From the NCBI GenBank assembly GCA_964573895.1, contig CAZNLS010000005.1:1-47871 (forward strand): DNA of 47,871 nt, read 5' to 3'. Below are positions 9,158 through 17,712 of this stretch, piece after piece; the first letter of the stretch is position 1; each line of letters starts with the position of its first letter. This DNA is from CAZNLS01 sp964573895 (GTDB lineage Bacteria; Acidobacteriota; Aminicenantia; UBA2199). The position numbers and the translations under genes were made by a program. Below the pieces are notes generated by a model that had not been told where the DNA came from, did not search any database, and saw nothing but the letters and a program-made list of their open reading frames with translations.

Positions 9158-9655
9158 TCAGGAACCGGCTCTTTTTATGGCCGTTGTTCCAGTTCTTGAA
9201 ATATCTTTGATACTAAATCCTGACAAATCTTTGAAAAACTTGTCCATTTGCGATTTGTTACCTGTGATCTCAATTACAACATCTTTTTTTGATAGTGCAA
9301 CGATCTTCCCGCCTAATTGATCTATAATATTGTTTAGCTCGACTGTTACGGAAGGAGTGACACCGATTTTTATTAAGGCGGTTTCCCTTTCTATCTTTTC
9401 ATCTTCATCAAGCGAATCTATTGAGATCACTTCATCCAGTTTATTGATCTGATTTTTGATCTGATAATGTTTGTATTCATCACCTGAAAAAACCAGAGTA
9501 AATTTTAGAGAATTATTCTCAGCTTCACCCATACTTAGACTTCTGAGATCAAACTGCCTTCTTGTTAAAAGAGCAGTTAATTTTGAAATCATATCCGGAT
9601 ATTTTCCTGTCATTACACTGAGTGTAAATAATTCATTTTTTTCTGTTATATTCAT
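9158..9655 (-). CDS. ilvN: Acetolactate synthase small (regulatory) subunit
   Basis: Regulatory partner of IlvB that mediates valine feedback. About 165 residues: an N-terminal ACT domain (LSVMTGKYPDMISKLTALL, then RRQFDLRSLSMG) and the C-terminal domain of the long IlvN/IlvH type. An in-frame TTG lies two codons upstream, but AAGGAG sits 6 bases before ATG 9655, so that ATG is chosen. It overlaps the ilvB 3' end by 23 bases, consistent with coupled subunit synthesis. Confidence 0.93.
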   Translation of the reverse strand: MNITEKNELFTLSVMTGKYPDMISKLTALLTRRQFDLRSLSMGEAENNSLKFTLVFSGDEYKHYQIKNQINKLDEVISIDSLDEDEKIERETALIKIGVTPSVTVELNNIIDQLGGKIVALSKKDVVIEITGNKSQMDKFFKDLSGFSIKDISRTGTTAIKRAGS

Positions 9656-11351
9656 AGTCAACTCCTTTTTGCGGTAATTTTATTTCCAATATACTCTCTT
9701 CCAGCGATCTGCCCGGCGGAACCATTGGTAGAACATTCTCTTCGCGTTCAACTTTTACATGCAATAATTTCGGACCATTGTGATCTCTTAGGTTAACCAA
9801 TTTCTGATTGCACTCCTCCGGTTCTGACAGATGCTCTGCATCTATCCCATATGCTGTTGCAATCCGAACAAAATCGGGATTGTCATTCATATCCGTTTCA
9901 GCATATCTTCCGGCACACATCAATTGCTGCCATTGTCTGACCATGCCAAGATAACCGTTATCCAGGATGACCATTTTTAGATTGATCCGATATTTGATCA
10001 GAGTGACAAGCTCCTGGATATTCATCTGGAAACCGCCGTCTCCAGAGAACATAAGAACTTCTTTTTGCGGATTACCAATCTTGGCTCCAATAGCTGCAGG
10101 CAGAGCATATCCCATTGTCCCCAGTCCGCCGGATGTGAGAAAGTGGTGTGGTTTAGCTACAGGAAAAAATTGTGGAACCCACATCTGATGTTGTCCTACA
10201 TCAGTTACTACTATTGTATCTTCATCAAAAATTTCAGAACATTTTGATATTACGGACTGTGGCTTTATCCTCTCTCCCGGATTAAATGTCAATGGGTATT
10301 TTTTTTTCACCGATTCTATTTCCGATATCCACTCTGAGTAATTCCCTGTCTCTATTTCCATGGATATTGATTTAATAAATTTTTTAACCGAAGTTGCTAG
10401 TGAAATATCGGGAATAATATTTTTCCCCAATTCAGATGGATCTATATCGACATGTAGTATCTTTGCATTCGGAGCAAATGTTTTCGGGTCCCCGATTATC
10501 CTGTCGCTAAACCTTGTGCCAAGCGCAATTAAGAGATCACAATTTAAAATAGCATAATTTCCATAAATTGAACCATGCATTCCGATTCCACCGAAATAGC
10601 CTCTGTTTTCTTTTCCGCAGCATCCGTATCCCATAAGGGTATTGACAATTGGAATTCCGGCATCAAGGCTTAATTTGTTCAGTTCTCTACAACTGTTAGA
10701 GCTTATAACTCCACCTCCGGCAAGTATAAGTGGTTTTTGGGCATGATTAATCAACTGCAATATCTTCTTTAGCTTCTTATCGGTAATTTTGGGACATGTA
10801 TCCCTGTTCAGGTTATTATTGTTTTCAGTAAAAACAGGTTTCCCCTCCGCTTTTTGTATATCAACAGGAATATCGACCAGTACAGGTCCTTTTCTTCCGG
10901 TCATTGATATTGAGAAGGCTTTTTTTATTACGGTTGAGATCATATCAATACTTCGAATTCTGAAATTAGCTTTGGTTATCGGCATGGTCATTCCGGTAAT
11001 ATCCGATTCCTGGAAAGCATCAGTACCAATATTTCCACTCGGTACCTGCCCGGTAATTATTACCATTGGAACCGAATCCATATAAGCCGTTGCAATACCG
11101 GTGATAGTATTTGTAGCTCCAGGACCGGATGTCACAAGAACAACTCCCGGTTTCCCTGTTGAACGGGCATATCCGTCAGCGGCGTGAGCGGCGGCCTGTT
11201 CATGTCTTGGTGTTATCCGTTTTATATTGGCACCGGTTCTGTATAATGCATCGAATATCGGTATAACAGCACCACCAATATAACAGAAAATTGTATCTAC
11301 GCTTTCCCGTTTTAAGCATTCGACTAAAATTTCTGAACCTTTTAGTTGCAT
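9633..11351 (-). CDS. ilvB: Acetolactate synthase large (catalytic) subunit
   Basis: Thiamine-diphosphate enzyme that makes acetolactate and 2-aceto-2-hydroxybutyrate. 572 residues with the three usual domains. The catalytic Glu is in RHEQAAAHAADGYAR near residue 51; the ThDP/metal motif runs from GDGGFQMNIQELV to LDNGYLGMVRQWQQ. The N-terminal loop reads YIGGAVIP where YPGGA is usual, a minor substitution. GGGGG lies before ATG 11351. It is the first structural gene after the Ile-rich leader. Confidence 0.96.
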   Translation of the reverse strand: MQLKGSEILVECLKRESVDTIFCYIGGAVIPIFDALYRTGANIKRITPRHEQAAAHAADGYARSTGKPGVVLVTSGPGATNTITGIATAYMDSVPMVIITGQVPSGNIGTDAFQESDITGMTMPITKANFRIRSIDMISTVIKKAFSISMTGRKGPVLVDIPVDIQKAEGKPVFTENNNNLNRDTCPKITDKKLKKILQLINHAQKPLILAGGGVISSNSCRELNKLSLDAGIPIVNTLMGYGCCGKENRGYFGGIGMHGSIYGNYAILNCDLLIALGTRFSDRIIGDPKTFAPNAKILHVDIDPSELGKNIIPDISLATSVKKFIKSISMEIETGNYSEWISEIESVKKKYPLTFNPGERIKPQSVISKCSEIFDEDTIVVTDVGQHQMWVPQFFPVAKPHHFLTSGGLGTMGYALPAAIGAKIGNPQKEVLMFSGDGGFQMNIQELVTLIKYRINLKMVILDNGYLGMVRQWQQLMCAGRYAETDMNDNPDFVRIATAYGIDAEHLSEPEECNQKLVNLRDHNGPKLLHVKVEREENVLPMVPPGRSLEESILEIKLPQKGVDYEYNRKK

Positions 11352-11509
11352 GTTTTCCCCCTGGATAATTTCTTTTTTATTTGTAAGATCCGTTTGATAA
11401 ATTTTTTTTGTACGAATCCTTTCTGTTTTTTATATAAAGATATGGGTGTGCATATATTTTGATGTCTCATCGCCGTACCGGAATTAAAACTGTTTAAGTT
11501 TTAGTTGAT
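11352..11509 (-). promoter_or_regulatory. Untranslated part of the ilv-leu leader with alternative pairings
   Basis: This stretch lies between the leader-peptide stop and ilvB. GGTACGG (read on the minus strand; plus 11473-11479) is the exact complement of CCGTACC inside the end of the leader ORF (11542-11548). Two smaller hairpins compete nearby: TCGAT/ATCGA within the leader end, and AAAACT/AGTTTT just after its stop. No GC hairpin followed by a T-tract was found, so a classical attenuator terminator is not visible. Control may act through ribosome position on alternative structures, or through Rho; this is inference. Confidence 0.45.
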
Positions 11510-11695
11510 TTACTGTTTATCTGATCGATAACCGGATCGAGGGTACGGATTCTGAGAACCGTTAATAAGAGAGAGGGAAAGACCCGATAATGAAATATCT
11601 AAATTGTTAAGGAGTATGTTTATAATAATTGCAATAATAATTGAAATTGATATGACTGTTCCGTTAATGATCGAGATTGCATTTAAAATAAACAT
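11510..11695 (-). CDS. ilvL: Branched-chain amino acid leader peptide of the ilv-leu operon
   Basis: The 61-codon ORF directly upstream of ilvB has a near-perfect AGGAGG (plus 11701-11706) 5 bases before its ATG. Of 61 residues, 15 are Ile, 8 Leu and 1 Val, and all of these fall within the first 44 residues; the core reads VISISIIIAIIINILL. The tail (NPYPRSGYRSDKQ) is hydrophilic. This is the composition expected of a control peptide whose ribosome stalls when Ile or Leu is short. It is much longer than known ilv leaders of about 30 residues. A small membrane protein is the alternative, but its position and the base-pairing just downstream favour a regulatory role. Confidence 0.72.
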   Translation of the reverse strand: MFILNAISIINGTVISISIIIAIIINILLNNLDISLSGLSLSLINGSQNPYPRSGYRSDKQ

Positions 11696-11718
11696 AAAAG
11701 CCTCCTGTTATTTTGTGA

Positions 11719-11747
11719 TTTGTAACATATTATATTGCTTACGTCAA
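11719..11747 (-). promoter_or_regulatory. Predicted promoter of the ilv-leu leader and operon
   Basis: On the minus strand, TTGACG (plus 11742-11747) and TACAAA (11719-11724) are 17 bases apart, which would start RNA about 17 bases before the leader ATG. A perfect TATAAT (11729-11734) also lies inside but lacks a well-placed -35. The run between trpA and this site (A7-T-A-T8 on the minus strand) is the only candidate for ending trp transcription and is weak, so read-through from trp is possible. Confidence 0.5.
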
Positions 11748-11763
11748 CAAAAAAAATATTTTT

Positions 11764-12540
11764 TTATTTACATTCATTGGAAACTAACTCTATCAGACGC
11801 AGTGAATCTGCCTCACCTTTTATTAAAAAAGTATTTAATACTGCACTTCCCATTATAAATCCGTCACTGAATTTTCTTAATTTTCGCACCGAGTCCGGAC
11901 CGGAGATCCCGAATCCTGTCAGCATGGGATTCTTACTTATATTTTCATATGTTTTTTTTATCGAATTTATAGTTTCAATTCCGAATTTTCCCCTCTCTCC
12001 GGTTGTCCCCTTTATACTGACACAGTAGACAAATCCCTCACTCAATTTGTCAATTTTTTCTATCCTTTCCCTGTTGCTGTTTGGAGTTGTGAGTAAAATT
12101 TTATCAATCCCATCAAGTTCTTTTGTGAAAAAACCGTACTCTTCCGGCGGAATATCCGGGACAATAATGCCGTTAATACCTGTCTGAATGCACATATTAC
12201 CGAATTTTTGTCTGCCGAATTGGAGTATGGTGTTTGCATATCCCATTAATATGAGAGGTTTTTTTGATTTTTCTCTTATAAATGCAACCTGTTCGAAAAT
12301 GAAATTCATATTCACTCCCTCTTCAAGAGCATTTTTGGAAGTTTTCTGGATCACAGGGCCATCTGCAAGAGGATCACTGAATGGTATTCCGATCTCAAGA
12401 ATATCAGCACCAGCATCGAGGGCTTTCAGCGCATAATCTGCAAATTTCTTTTTTTCAGGGAATCCTGCTGTAATAAAAATGGAGAGCGCTTTTCGATTCT
12501 TATTATTTAAATCGCGAATATATCTTCTTATGTAACTCAT
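11764..12540 (-). CDS. trpA: Tryptophan synthase alpha chain
   Basis: Cleaves indole-3-glycerol phosphate to indole and glyceraldehyde 3-phosphate. The 258-residue TIM barrel has the catalytic Glu and Asp in LEIGIPFSDPLADGP and phosphate-binding elements in SIKGTTG and the GFGIS loop. ATG 12540 is 2 bases past the trpB stop; an in-frame TTG two codons upstream is less likely. It is the last gene of the trp operon, immediately before the ilv leader. Confidence 0.95.
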   Translation of the reverse strand: MSYIRRYIRDLNNKNRKALSIFITAGFPEKKKFADYALKALDAGADILEIGIPFSDPLADGPVIQKTSKNALEEGVNMNFIFEQVAFIREKSKKPLILMGYANTILQFGRQKFGNMCIQTGINGIIVPDIPPEEYGFFTKELDGIDKILLTTPNSNRERIEKIDKLSEGFVYCVSIKGTTGERGKFGIETINSIKKTYENISKNPMLTGFGISGPDSVRKLRKFSDGFIMGSAVLNTFLIKGEADSLRLIELVSNECK

Positions 12541-12542
12541 AA

Positions 12543-13739
12543 TCAATCCAATTTAATATTTTTTTTTATTGCCGGCATATCTTTATCGCCTCTTCCGCTG
12601 AGATTTATCACTGTAATCAAATCTTTTCCCTCAATCTCCTCTGGCAATTTGTTTAAATATGCGAGAGCGTGAGAGGACTCCAGGGCGGGTATTATTCCCT
12701 CAAGTTCTGATAGAAGCTGAAGGGCTTCAAGTGCTTCACCGTCTGTAACCGAGCCGTATACTACCCTCTCTATATCTTTTAGATTGCAATGTTCCGGACC
12801 GACTCCGGGGTAATCGAGTCCCGCCGAAATTGAGTAAACCTCATTTATTTGTCCGTATTTATCCTGAATAATTTTTGTAAACATGCCGTGAAATATCCCG
12901 TTATTTCCGAGTGAAAGAGATGCACAATGATTACCTGAATCAAGTCCTTTTCCCGCTGCCTCGATTCCGTAAAGCTGAACATCAGATTTACCTATAAAGG
13001 GGTAAAAAATCCCCATTGCATTTGATCCTCCGCCAACACAAGCCAGAATTCTCGATGGATCAGATCCGCAAATGTTCTTCACCTGTTCTGATGTTTCCAT
13101 GCCGATAACAGACTGAAAATCCCTCACTATCATCGGGTAGGGGTGGGGACCTACAACTGATCCTATAATGTAATGGGTCGAATCAATGTTGCCGACCCAA
13201 TCACGAATAGCTTCATTTGTTGCATCTTTCAGTGTCCTGTTGCCCGATTTGACCGTTATCACTTCAGCACCGAGAAGTTTCATTTTGTAGACATTCAGCG
13301 ATTGTCTATCCACATCGGTTTCACCCATGTAAACAACACATTTCATGTTGAATTTAGCACAAACCGTTGCTGTCGCTACTCCGTGCTGTCCTGCACCTGT
13401 CTCTGCAATGATCCTCGATTTCCCAATCTGTTTTGCAAGCAGGATCTGCCCGAGAGTATTATTTATCTTATGTGCGCCTGTGTGACACAAATCTTCTCTC
13501 TTAAGATATATTTCTCCCTTTCCGTGATATTCGGAAAGCCGTTTTGCATATGTCAATGGAGTCGGCCGTCCAACATACTCTTTAAGGAGGCCTGAATAGA
13601 GTTTTTTAAAATCCCGGTTATCTTTAAGATCAAGATAAGCCGTTTCAAGCTCTTTCAAACCCAACACCAAAGTTTCAGGTATATACATCCCTCCGTACTT
13701 GCCGAATTTTCCTTTATTATCAGGCAGGTTGTAGTTCAT
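12543..13739 (-). CDS. trpB: Tryptophan synthase beta chain
   Basis: PLP enzyme that joins indole to serine. About 398 residues, class TrpB1: start KFGKYGGMYIPETL, PLP-lysine motif REDLCHTGAHKINN, ETGAGQHGVATAT, and phosphate-binding CVGGGSNAMG. The frame stays open 38 codons further upstream inside the DAHP synthase gene, but that extension is not TrpB-like; ATG 13739 lies one base after the preceding stop. The ribosome site is weak, suggesting translational coupling. Confidence 0.95.
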   Translation of the reverse strand: MNYNLPDNKGKFGKYGGMYIPETLVLGLKELETAYLDLKDNRDFKKLYSGLLKEYVGRPTPLTYAKRLSEYHGKGEIYLKREDLCHTGAHKINNTLGQILLAKQIGKSRIIAETGAGQHGVATATVCAKFNMKCVVYMGETDVDRQSLNVYKMKLLGAEVITVKSGNRTLKDATNEAIRDWVGNIDSTHYIIGSVVGPHPYPMIVRDFQSVIGMETSEQVKNICGSDPSRILACVGGGSNAMGIFYPFIGKSDVQLYGIEAAGKGLDSGNHCASLSLGNNGIFHGMFTKIIQDKYGQINEVYSISAGLDYPGVGPEHCNLKDIERVVYGSVTDGEALEALQLLSELEGIIPALESSHALAYLNKLPEEIEGKDLITVINLSGRGDKDMPAIKKNIKLD

Positions 13740-13740
13740 T

Positions 13741-14754
13741 TTAAATCTTTTTCCCAACCAGGGGGGCAAGTTCTCTGATTCTTCGGTATAAATCTGCAAA
13801 TGCTTCGATTGTAAGTGACTGGAACCCGTCGGAGAGTGCGTTTTTCGGATCATTATGAACTTCTATTAAAAGTCCGTCAGCTCCGGCTGCGACTCCTGCG
13901 AGTGACATTGCAGGAACTTTTTCCGCAATCCCGATCCCATGGCTGGGATCTACAAAAACCGGAAGATGGGAATGCTTTTTTATTATTGGAACAGCATTCA
14001 GATCAAGTGTATTTCTGGCAGCTGTTTCAAAAGTCCTAATGCCGCGCTCACAGAGAATAATATTGTAGTTGCCGTTCGAAGCTATGTACTCGGCACTCAG
14101 TAGGAGTTCTTCAATTTTCGAGGACATTCCTCTCTTCAAAAGAATAGGTTTCATTTTCAGGCCTGACTTTTCGATAAGGTTAAAATTTTGCATATTTCTC
14201 GCCCCAATCTGTAATATATCTGCCGTTTCGGAAACAATATCGATTTTATCCTCACTCATGACCTCGGTGACAATTTTGAGCCCGAATTCCTTTTTCACTT
14301 CGTTTAAAAGTTCCAGACCCTTTTCTTTTAAACCCTGAAAGGAGTAGGGACTGGACCTGGGTTTGTATGCTCCGCCGCGGAAAAATTTAATTCCCATCTC
14401 CTTTAAGGGACCGGCAATATCGAAGAGCTGCTGTCTGCTTTCTACTGAACAGGGTCCTGCAATGATAGTAAGATTTTCTCCCCCGATCTTTTCATCTTCA
14501 AAATCCAGTTCGGTGTCATCCTGTTTCATCTCTCTGCTTACAAGTTTATACTTGTGAGTGACCCTTACCACTTCATCTACGAATTCATATTTTAGGAAGT
14601 CCTCTTCTTTTAAAAGATTCGTCGGTCCGGTTATTCCTATGGCAAGCTTCCTTGCTCCCGGTATTTCATGAGGAGTACAAGTCGAAGCTTTTATCTGGTC
14701 TTTTATAATTTCGATCGACTCCCTGTCTGATTTAAGATTCATTAAAATTAACAT
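13741..14754 (-). CDS. aroF: DAHP synthase with N-terminal ferredoxin-like domain (type I-beta)
   Basis: Condenses phosphoenolpyruvate and erythrose 4-phosphate, the first step of the shikimate pathway. 337 residues: an N-terminal ferredoxin-like domain (about 1-70), then the barrel with AGPCSVES, FRGGAYKPRSSPYSFQG, ERGIRTFE and VDPSHGIG. In this subclass (Thermotoga-like) the extra domain mediates feedback by aromatic amino acids. Its place between trpF and trpB suggests it is tuned to tryptophan supply. The gene-symbol suffix for this class varies between genomes. Confidence 0.92.
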   Translation of the reverse strand: MLILMNLKSDRESIEIIKDQIKASTCTPHEIPGARKLAIGITGPTNLLKEEDFLKYEFVDEVVRVTHKYKLVSREMKQDDTELDFEDEKIGGENLTIIAGPCSVESRQQLFDIAGPLKEMGIKFFRGGAYKPRSSPYSFQGLKEKGLELLNEVKKEFGLKIVTEVMSEDKIDIVSETADILQIGARNMQNFNLIEKSGLKMKPILLKRGMSSKIEELLLSAEYIASNGNYNIILCERGIRTFETAARNTLDLNAVPIIKKHSHLPVFVDPSHGIGIAEKVPAMSLAGVAAGADGLLIEVHNDPKNALSDGFQSLTIEAFADLYRRIRELAPLVGKKI

Positions 14755-14755
14755 T

Positions 14756-15364
14756 TTAGCCTGCTTCCTCTATTTTTTTAAAAAACATTTTCAATTTAAT
14801 TTTATCTTTAATTCCCGGGGCTTTCTCTACTGATGAAGAGAGATCCACGCCCCGGGGAGAAATTTTCTCTATTATTTCAGTAATGTTTCTCCCGGAAATG
14901 CCTCCGGAGAGAATTATCCTGTTTCTAAGTTTATCCGGTATCATATTCCAGTCAAAACTTTTTCCAGTCCCCCCCGCCTCTATTTCATCAAATGAATCGA
15001 GAAGAATATAGGAACTGTTATATTTATTCAGAATCGAAAAATCGAATTCTTTACTGATTCTGAAAGCTTTTATAGTTTTTGAATTGATTGAAGAGACGTA
15101 TTCGGGGGATTCAGAACCGTGCAGCTGCACATAATCAAGGTTAAGAAGACCTGAAATGTGATTCACCCTGTCAGCGGTTTCATCAACAAAAACTCCGACA
15201 GTTGAGATAAACGGAGGAATTTCACTTAAGATATCTCTGGCTTTTTCTACAGTAATAAAACGGCTGCTTTTTTTGAAAAAGACAAATCCGATTGCGTCAG
15301 CTCCCAGCCGGCAGCACTCTAATGCATCATTTAGATTTGTGATTCCGCAAATCTTAACTCTCAT
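14756..15364 (-). CDS. trpF: Phosphoribosylanthranilate isomerase
   Basis: Amadori rearrangement of phosphoribosylanthranilate. The 202-residue barrel has KICGIT with the catalytic Cys at the start, GFVFFKKSSRFI, the general-acid Asp in VFVDE and a C-terminal SGGIS phosphate loop followed by GVDLSSSVE. It overlaps the end of trpC by 11 bases and ends one base before the DAHP synthase ATG. Confidence 0.95.
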   Translation of the reverse strand: MRVKICGITNLNDALECCRLGADAIGFVFFKKSSRFITVEKARDILSEIPPFISTVGVFVDETADRVNHISGLLNLDYVQLHGSESPEYVSSINSKTIKAFRISKEFDFSILNKYNSSYILLDSFDEIEAGGTGKSFDWNMIPDKLRNRIILSGGISGRNITEIIEKISPRGVDLSSSVEKAPGIKDKIKLKMFFKKIEEAG

Positions 15365-16145
15365 ATTTGCACCATTTTAAAAACCGGCTGACTGCAGAAG
15401 AGAGATCCTCCTGCTCCATGAATAGTTCTCCCACCAACACCGCATCGACTTTTTTTTTCAGTCTTGTGAGGTCCTTTTCATTTTTGATACCACTTTCGGA
15501 AACTATTGTGACATCTTCAGGCAGATATTCAGAGATCTTTTCACTAACTCCGATATCTGTTGAAAATGTTTTCAGATCTCTGTTATTTATTCCTATGATA
15601 TTGTTCAATTCCGGATCTGTTTTTTCAAGTTCCTCAATGCTGTGCAATTCGAGAAGAACTGACAAACCCAGTTCATGGGCTGTTAAGGTCAGCTCCCGGA
15701 TCTCCTCTTTTAAAAGAATTTCTGAAATCAAAAGAACTGCATCTGCACCCAAACCCTTCGATTCATAGATCTGAATCGGGTCTAAAATGAAATCTTTTCT
15801 TAAAACAGGGATAGCCGATCTCCCGGACAATTCGGTGATATAGCTTGTATCACCTAAAAAAAAGTTCTTTTCGGTCAGGATAGATACTGCATCAACTCCG
15901 GAAGAAGAGTAATCGTCATATATGGACCCGGGATTGAATTTGTCTCTTATTATTCCTCTTGAAGGGCTTGCTTTTTTTATTTCAGCAATTAGTCCGAGCC
16001 TCTCCTTTCTACAGATTGCATCCCTGAAATCTCTTGTTTCAATTTCATAGTTTTCAAAGTCTCGGAAATCGGAAATAGTGTATTTCTTCTTTAAGTTTTT
16101 TATCTCTTCACGCTTTGCCGTAATGATTGATTCCAGAAATGACAT
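15354..16145 (-). CDS. trpC: Indole-3-glycerol phosphate synthase
   Basis: Ring closure of CdRP to indole-3-glycerol phosphate. 263 residues with LIAEIKKASPSRG near residue 50, VLRKDFILDPIQIYES, IGINNRDLKTF and the phosphate-binding SESGI. TGATG joins it to trpD, the stop and start sharing one base. It is a stand-alone enzyme, not fused to TrpF as in enteric bacteria. Confidence 0.96.
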   Translation of the reverse strand: MSFLESIITAKREEIKNLKKKYTISDFRDFENYEIETRDFRDAICRKERLGLIAEIKKASPSRGIIRDKFNPGSIYDDYSSSGVDAVSILTEKNFFLGDTSYITELSGRSAIPVLRKDFILDPIQIYESKGLGADAVLLISEILLKEEIRELTLTAHELGLSVLLELHSIEELEKTDPELNNIIGINNRDLKTFSTDIGVSEKISEYLPEDVTIVSESGIKNEKDLTRLKKKVDAVLVGELFMEQEDLSSAVSRFLKWCKYES

Positions 16146-17152
16146 CAGATATCTCTCAATTCATTTAAAACTTTTAAAGCCGATCCATCGTTGATCGATT
16201 CTTTTGCTTTTTTGAAACAGTCAGATAGTGAATCGGAGTAACCTGCAACATATAGTCCCATTGCAGCATTTGCACATATAACATCTGTTTTCCCTGCACT
16301 TTCTTCTGCCAAAAGTATATTCTCAATAATTTTTGCATTTTCAGCCGGAGTTCCTCCTCTTAATGCTGAGATATCAATTTCTTTTACACCAAAATCTTGT
16401 GCAGTTATCTTGTATTCCCTGAGTGGATTCAATTTTGTATATTCGAATACACTGGTTTCTCCGTTCAGGACTATCTCGTCAAAAAGATCACGGGTATTGA
16501 TAAAACAGACTTTCTCCATATCGAGATATTCCAGAGCCCCGATCATTTTTTTAGCGGCATCTCTGCTGTAGGTACCGATCATTTGTCTCTTTACGGAGGC
16601 TGGATTACATAATGGACCAAGTATATTGAATATTGTTTTTACCTTAAGTTCTTTACGAACAGGTGCAGCATATTTCATAGATGGATGAAATGCCGGGGCA
16701 AAGAAAAATGCAAGGTTTGCTTTCTTTAGTGCACTGATTATCTTTTCCGGGCCCGGATTGATATCAACTCCCAGCTCAGTCAGTACATCCGCTGATCCGC
16801 TGCTGCTGGAAATGGATCTGTTTCCATGTTTTGCGACTTTTATTCCCGCACCAGCCACAACAAAAGATGCGGCAGTCGAAATATTGAATGTTCCGGATTT
16901 ATCTCCACCGGTTCCGCAAACATCAATCGCAGCATGATCCCCAATGTCAACTTTTTTACAATGCTTTCTCATTGAGGATGCAAATCCTGCAATCTCTGTC
17001 GGGGATTCCCCTTTTACTTTCAAAGCTGTTATCAGAGAGGCAATACCGATATCACTTATATTGCCCTTCATGATTATATCCATAATTTTTTCCGATTCAT
17101 CAAATGAGAGGTTATTGCCCTCTGCCATTTTTTCCAGGAATTCTTTTAACAT
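16145..17152 (-). CDS. trpD: Anthranilate phosphoribosyltransferase
   Basis: Transfers phosphoribosyl from PRPP to anthranilate. 335 residues with the family signature VCGTGGDKSGTFNISTAAS, the PRPP/anthranilate site KHGNRSISSSSGSADVLTELG, and NILGPLCNPA. It is separate from TrpG, not fused. ATG 17152 overlaps the trpG 3' end by 7 bases. Confidence 0.96.
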   Translation of the reverse strand: MLKEFLEKMAEGNNLSFDESEKIMDIIMKGNISDIGIASLITALKVKGESPTEIAGFASSMRKHCKKVDIGDHAAIDVCGTGGDKSGTFNISTAASFVVAGAGIKVAKHGNRSISSSSGSADVLTELGVDINPGPEKIISALKKANLAFFFAPAFHPSMKYAAPVRKELKVKTIFNILGPLCNPASVKRQMIGTYSRDAAKKMIGALEYLDMEKVCFINTRDLFDEIVLNGETSVFEYTKLNPLREYKITAQDFGVKEIDISALRGGTPAENAKIIENILLAEESAGKTDVICANAAMGLYVAGYSDSLSDCFKKAKESINDGSALKVLNELRDI

Positions 17153-17712
17153 TGTTCAATCCAGTTTTTTATTATTTTGTCCCCGTATGAAGTCAGAACC
17201 GATTCCGGGTGGAATTGGATCCCTTCAACAGGATATTCTTTATGTTTTATTCCCATTATGACACCTTCAATCGATTGAGAAGTAATTTCCAGCACTTCAG
17301 GAAGTGATTCCTTATCTACAACAAGTGAATGGTATCTTCCCGCTTCAAATCCGTTTGGGATTCCTCTGTAAAGAGATGTTGCGTTATGCTTAATATTTGA
17401 AATTTTTCCATGCATCAACTCGGGAGCGGAGACAACTTTTCCGCCGTAAACAAGGGCAATTGCCTGGTGCCCCAGGCAGACTCCAAGGATAGGAATCGAT
17501 TTTCCTAACTCGTTAATGAGCTGCATGGAGATCCCGGCATTTTCAGGATGACCCGGTCCAGGTGAAATTATAATTCCTGAAGGAGAGATTTTTTTTATCT
17601 CATCGATACTTATCCGGTCATTCCTGTAAACCTTAATGGAGGGTTCAATCATTCCCGCCACCTGTACAATGTTGTATGTGAAGGAGTCGTAATTGTCAAT
17701 TACAAGAATCAT
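17146..17712 (-). CDS. trpG: Anthranilate synthase glutamine amidotransferase subunit
   Basis: Class I glutaminase that passes ammonia to TrpE. 188 residues: start MILVIDNYDSFTYN, the oxyanion motif SPGPGHP, the nucleophile Cys in GVCLGHQA, and the catalytic His-Glu pair in QFHPESVLT. ATG 17712 has an AGGAGAG site and overlaps the trpE stop by 17 bases; an in-frame start 5 codons upstream is less likely. The protein might also serve aminodeoxychorismate synthase, as in some bacteria. Confidence 0.94.
   Translation of the reverse strand: MILVIDNYDSFTYNIVQVAGMIEPSIKVYRNDRISIDEIKKISPSGIIISPGPGHPENAGISMQLINELGKSIPILGVCLGHQAIALVYGGKVVSAPELMHGKISNIKHNATSLYRGIPNGFEAGRYHSLVVDKESLPEVLEITSQSIEGVIMGIKHKEYPVEGIQFHPESVLTSYGDKIIKNWIEQC

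Noticed and set aside
11352..11710. T-box riboswitch controlling ilv
   Set aside because: The conserved T-box sequence (AGGGTGG followed by ACCGCG) and a specifier-loop structure are absent; the region is instead a translated leader.
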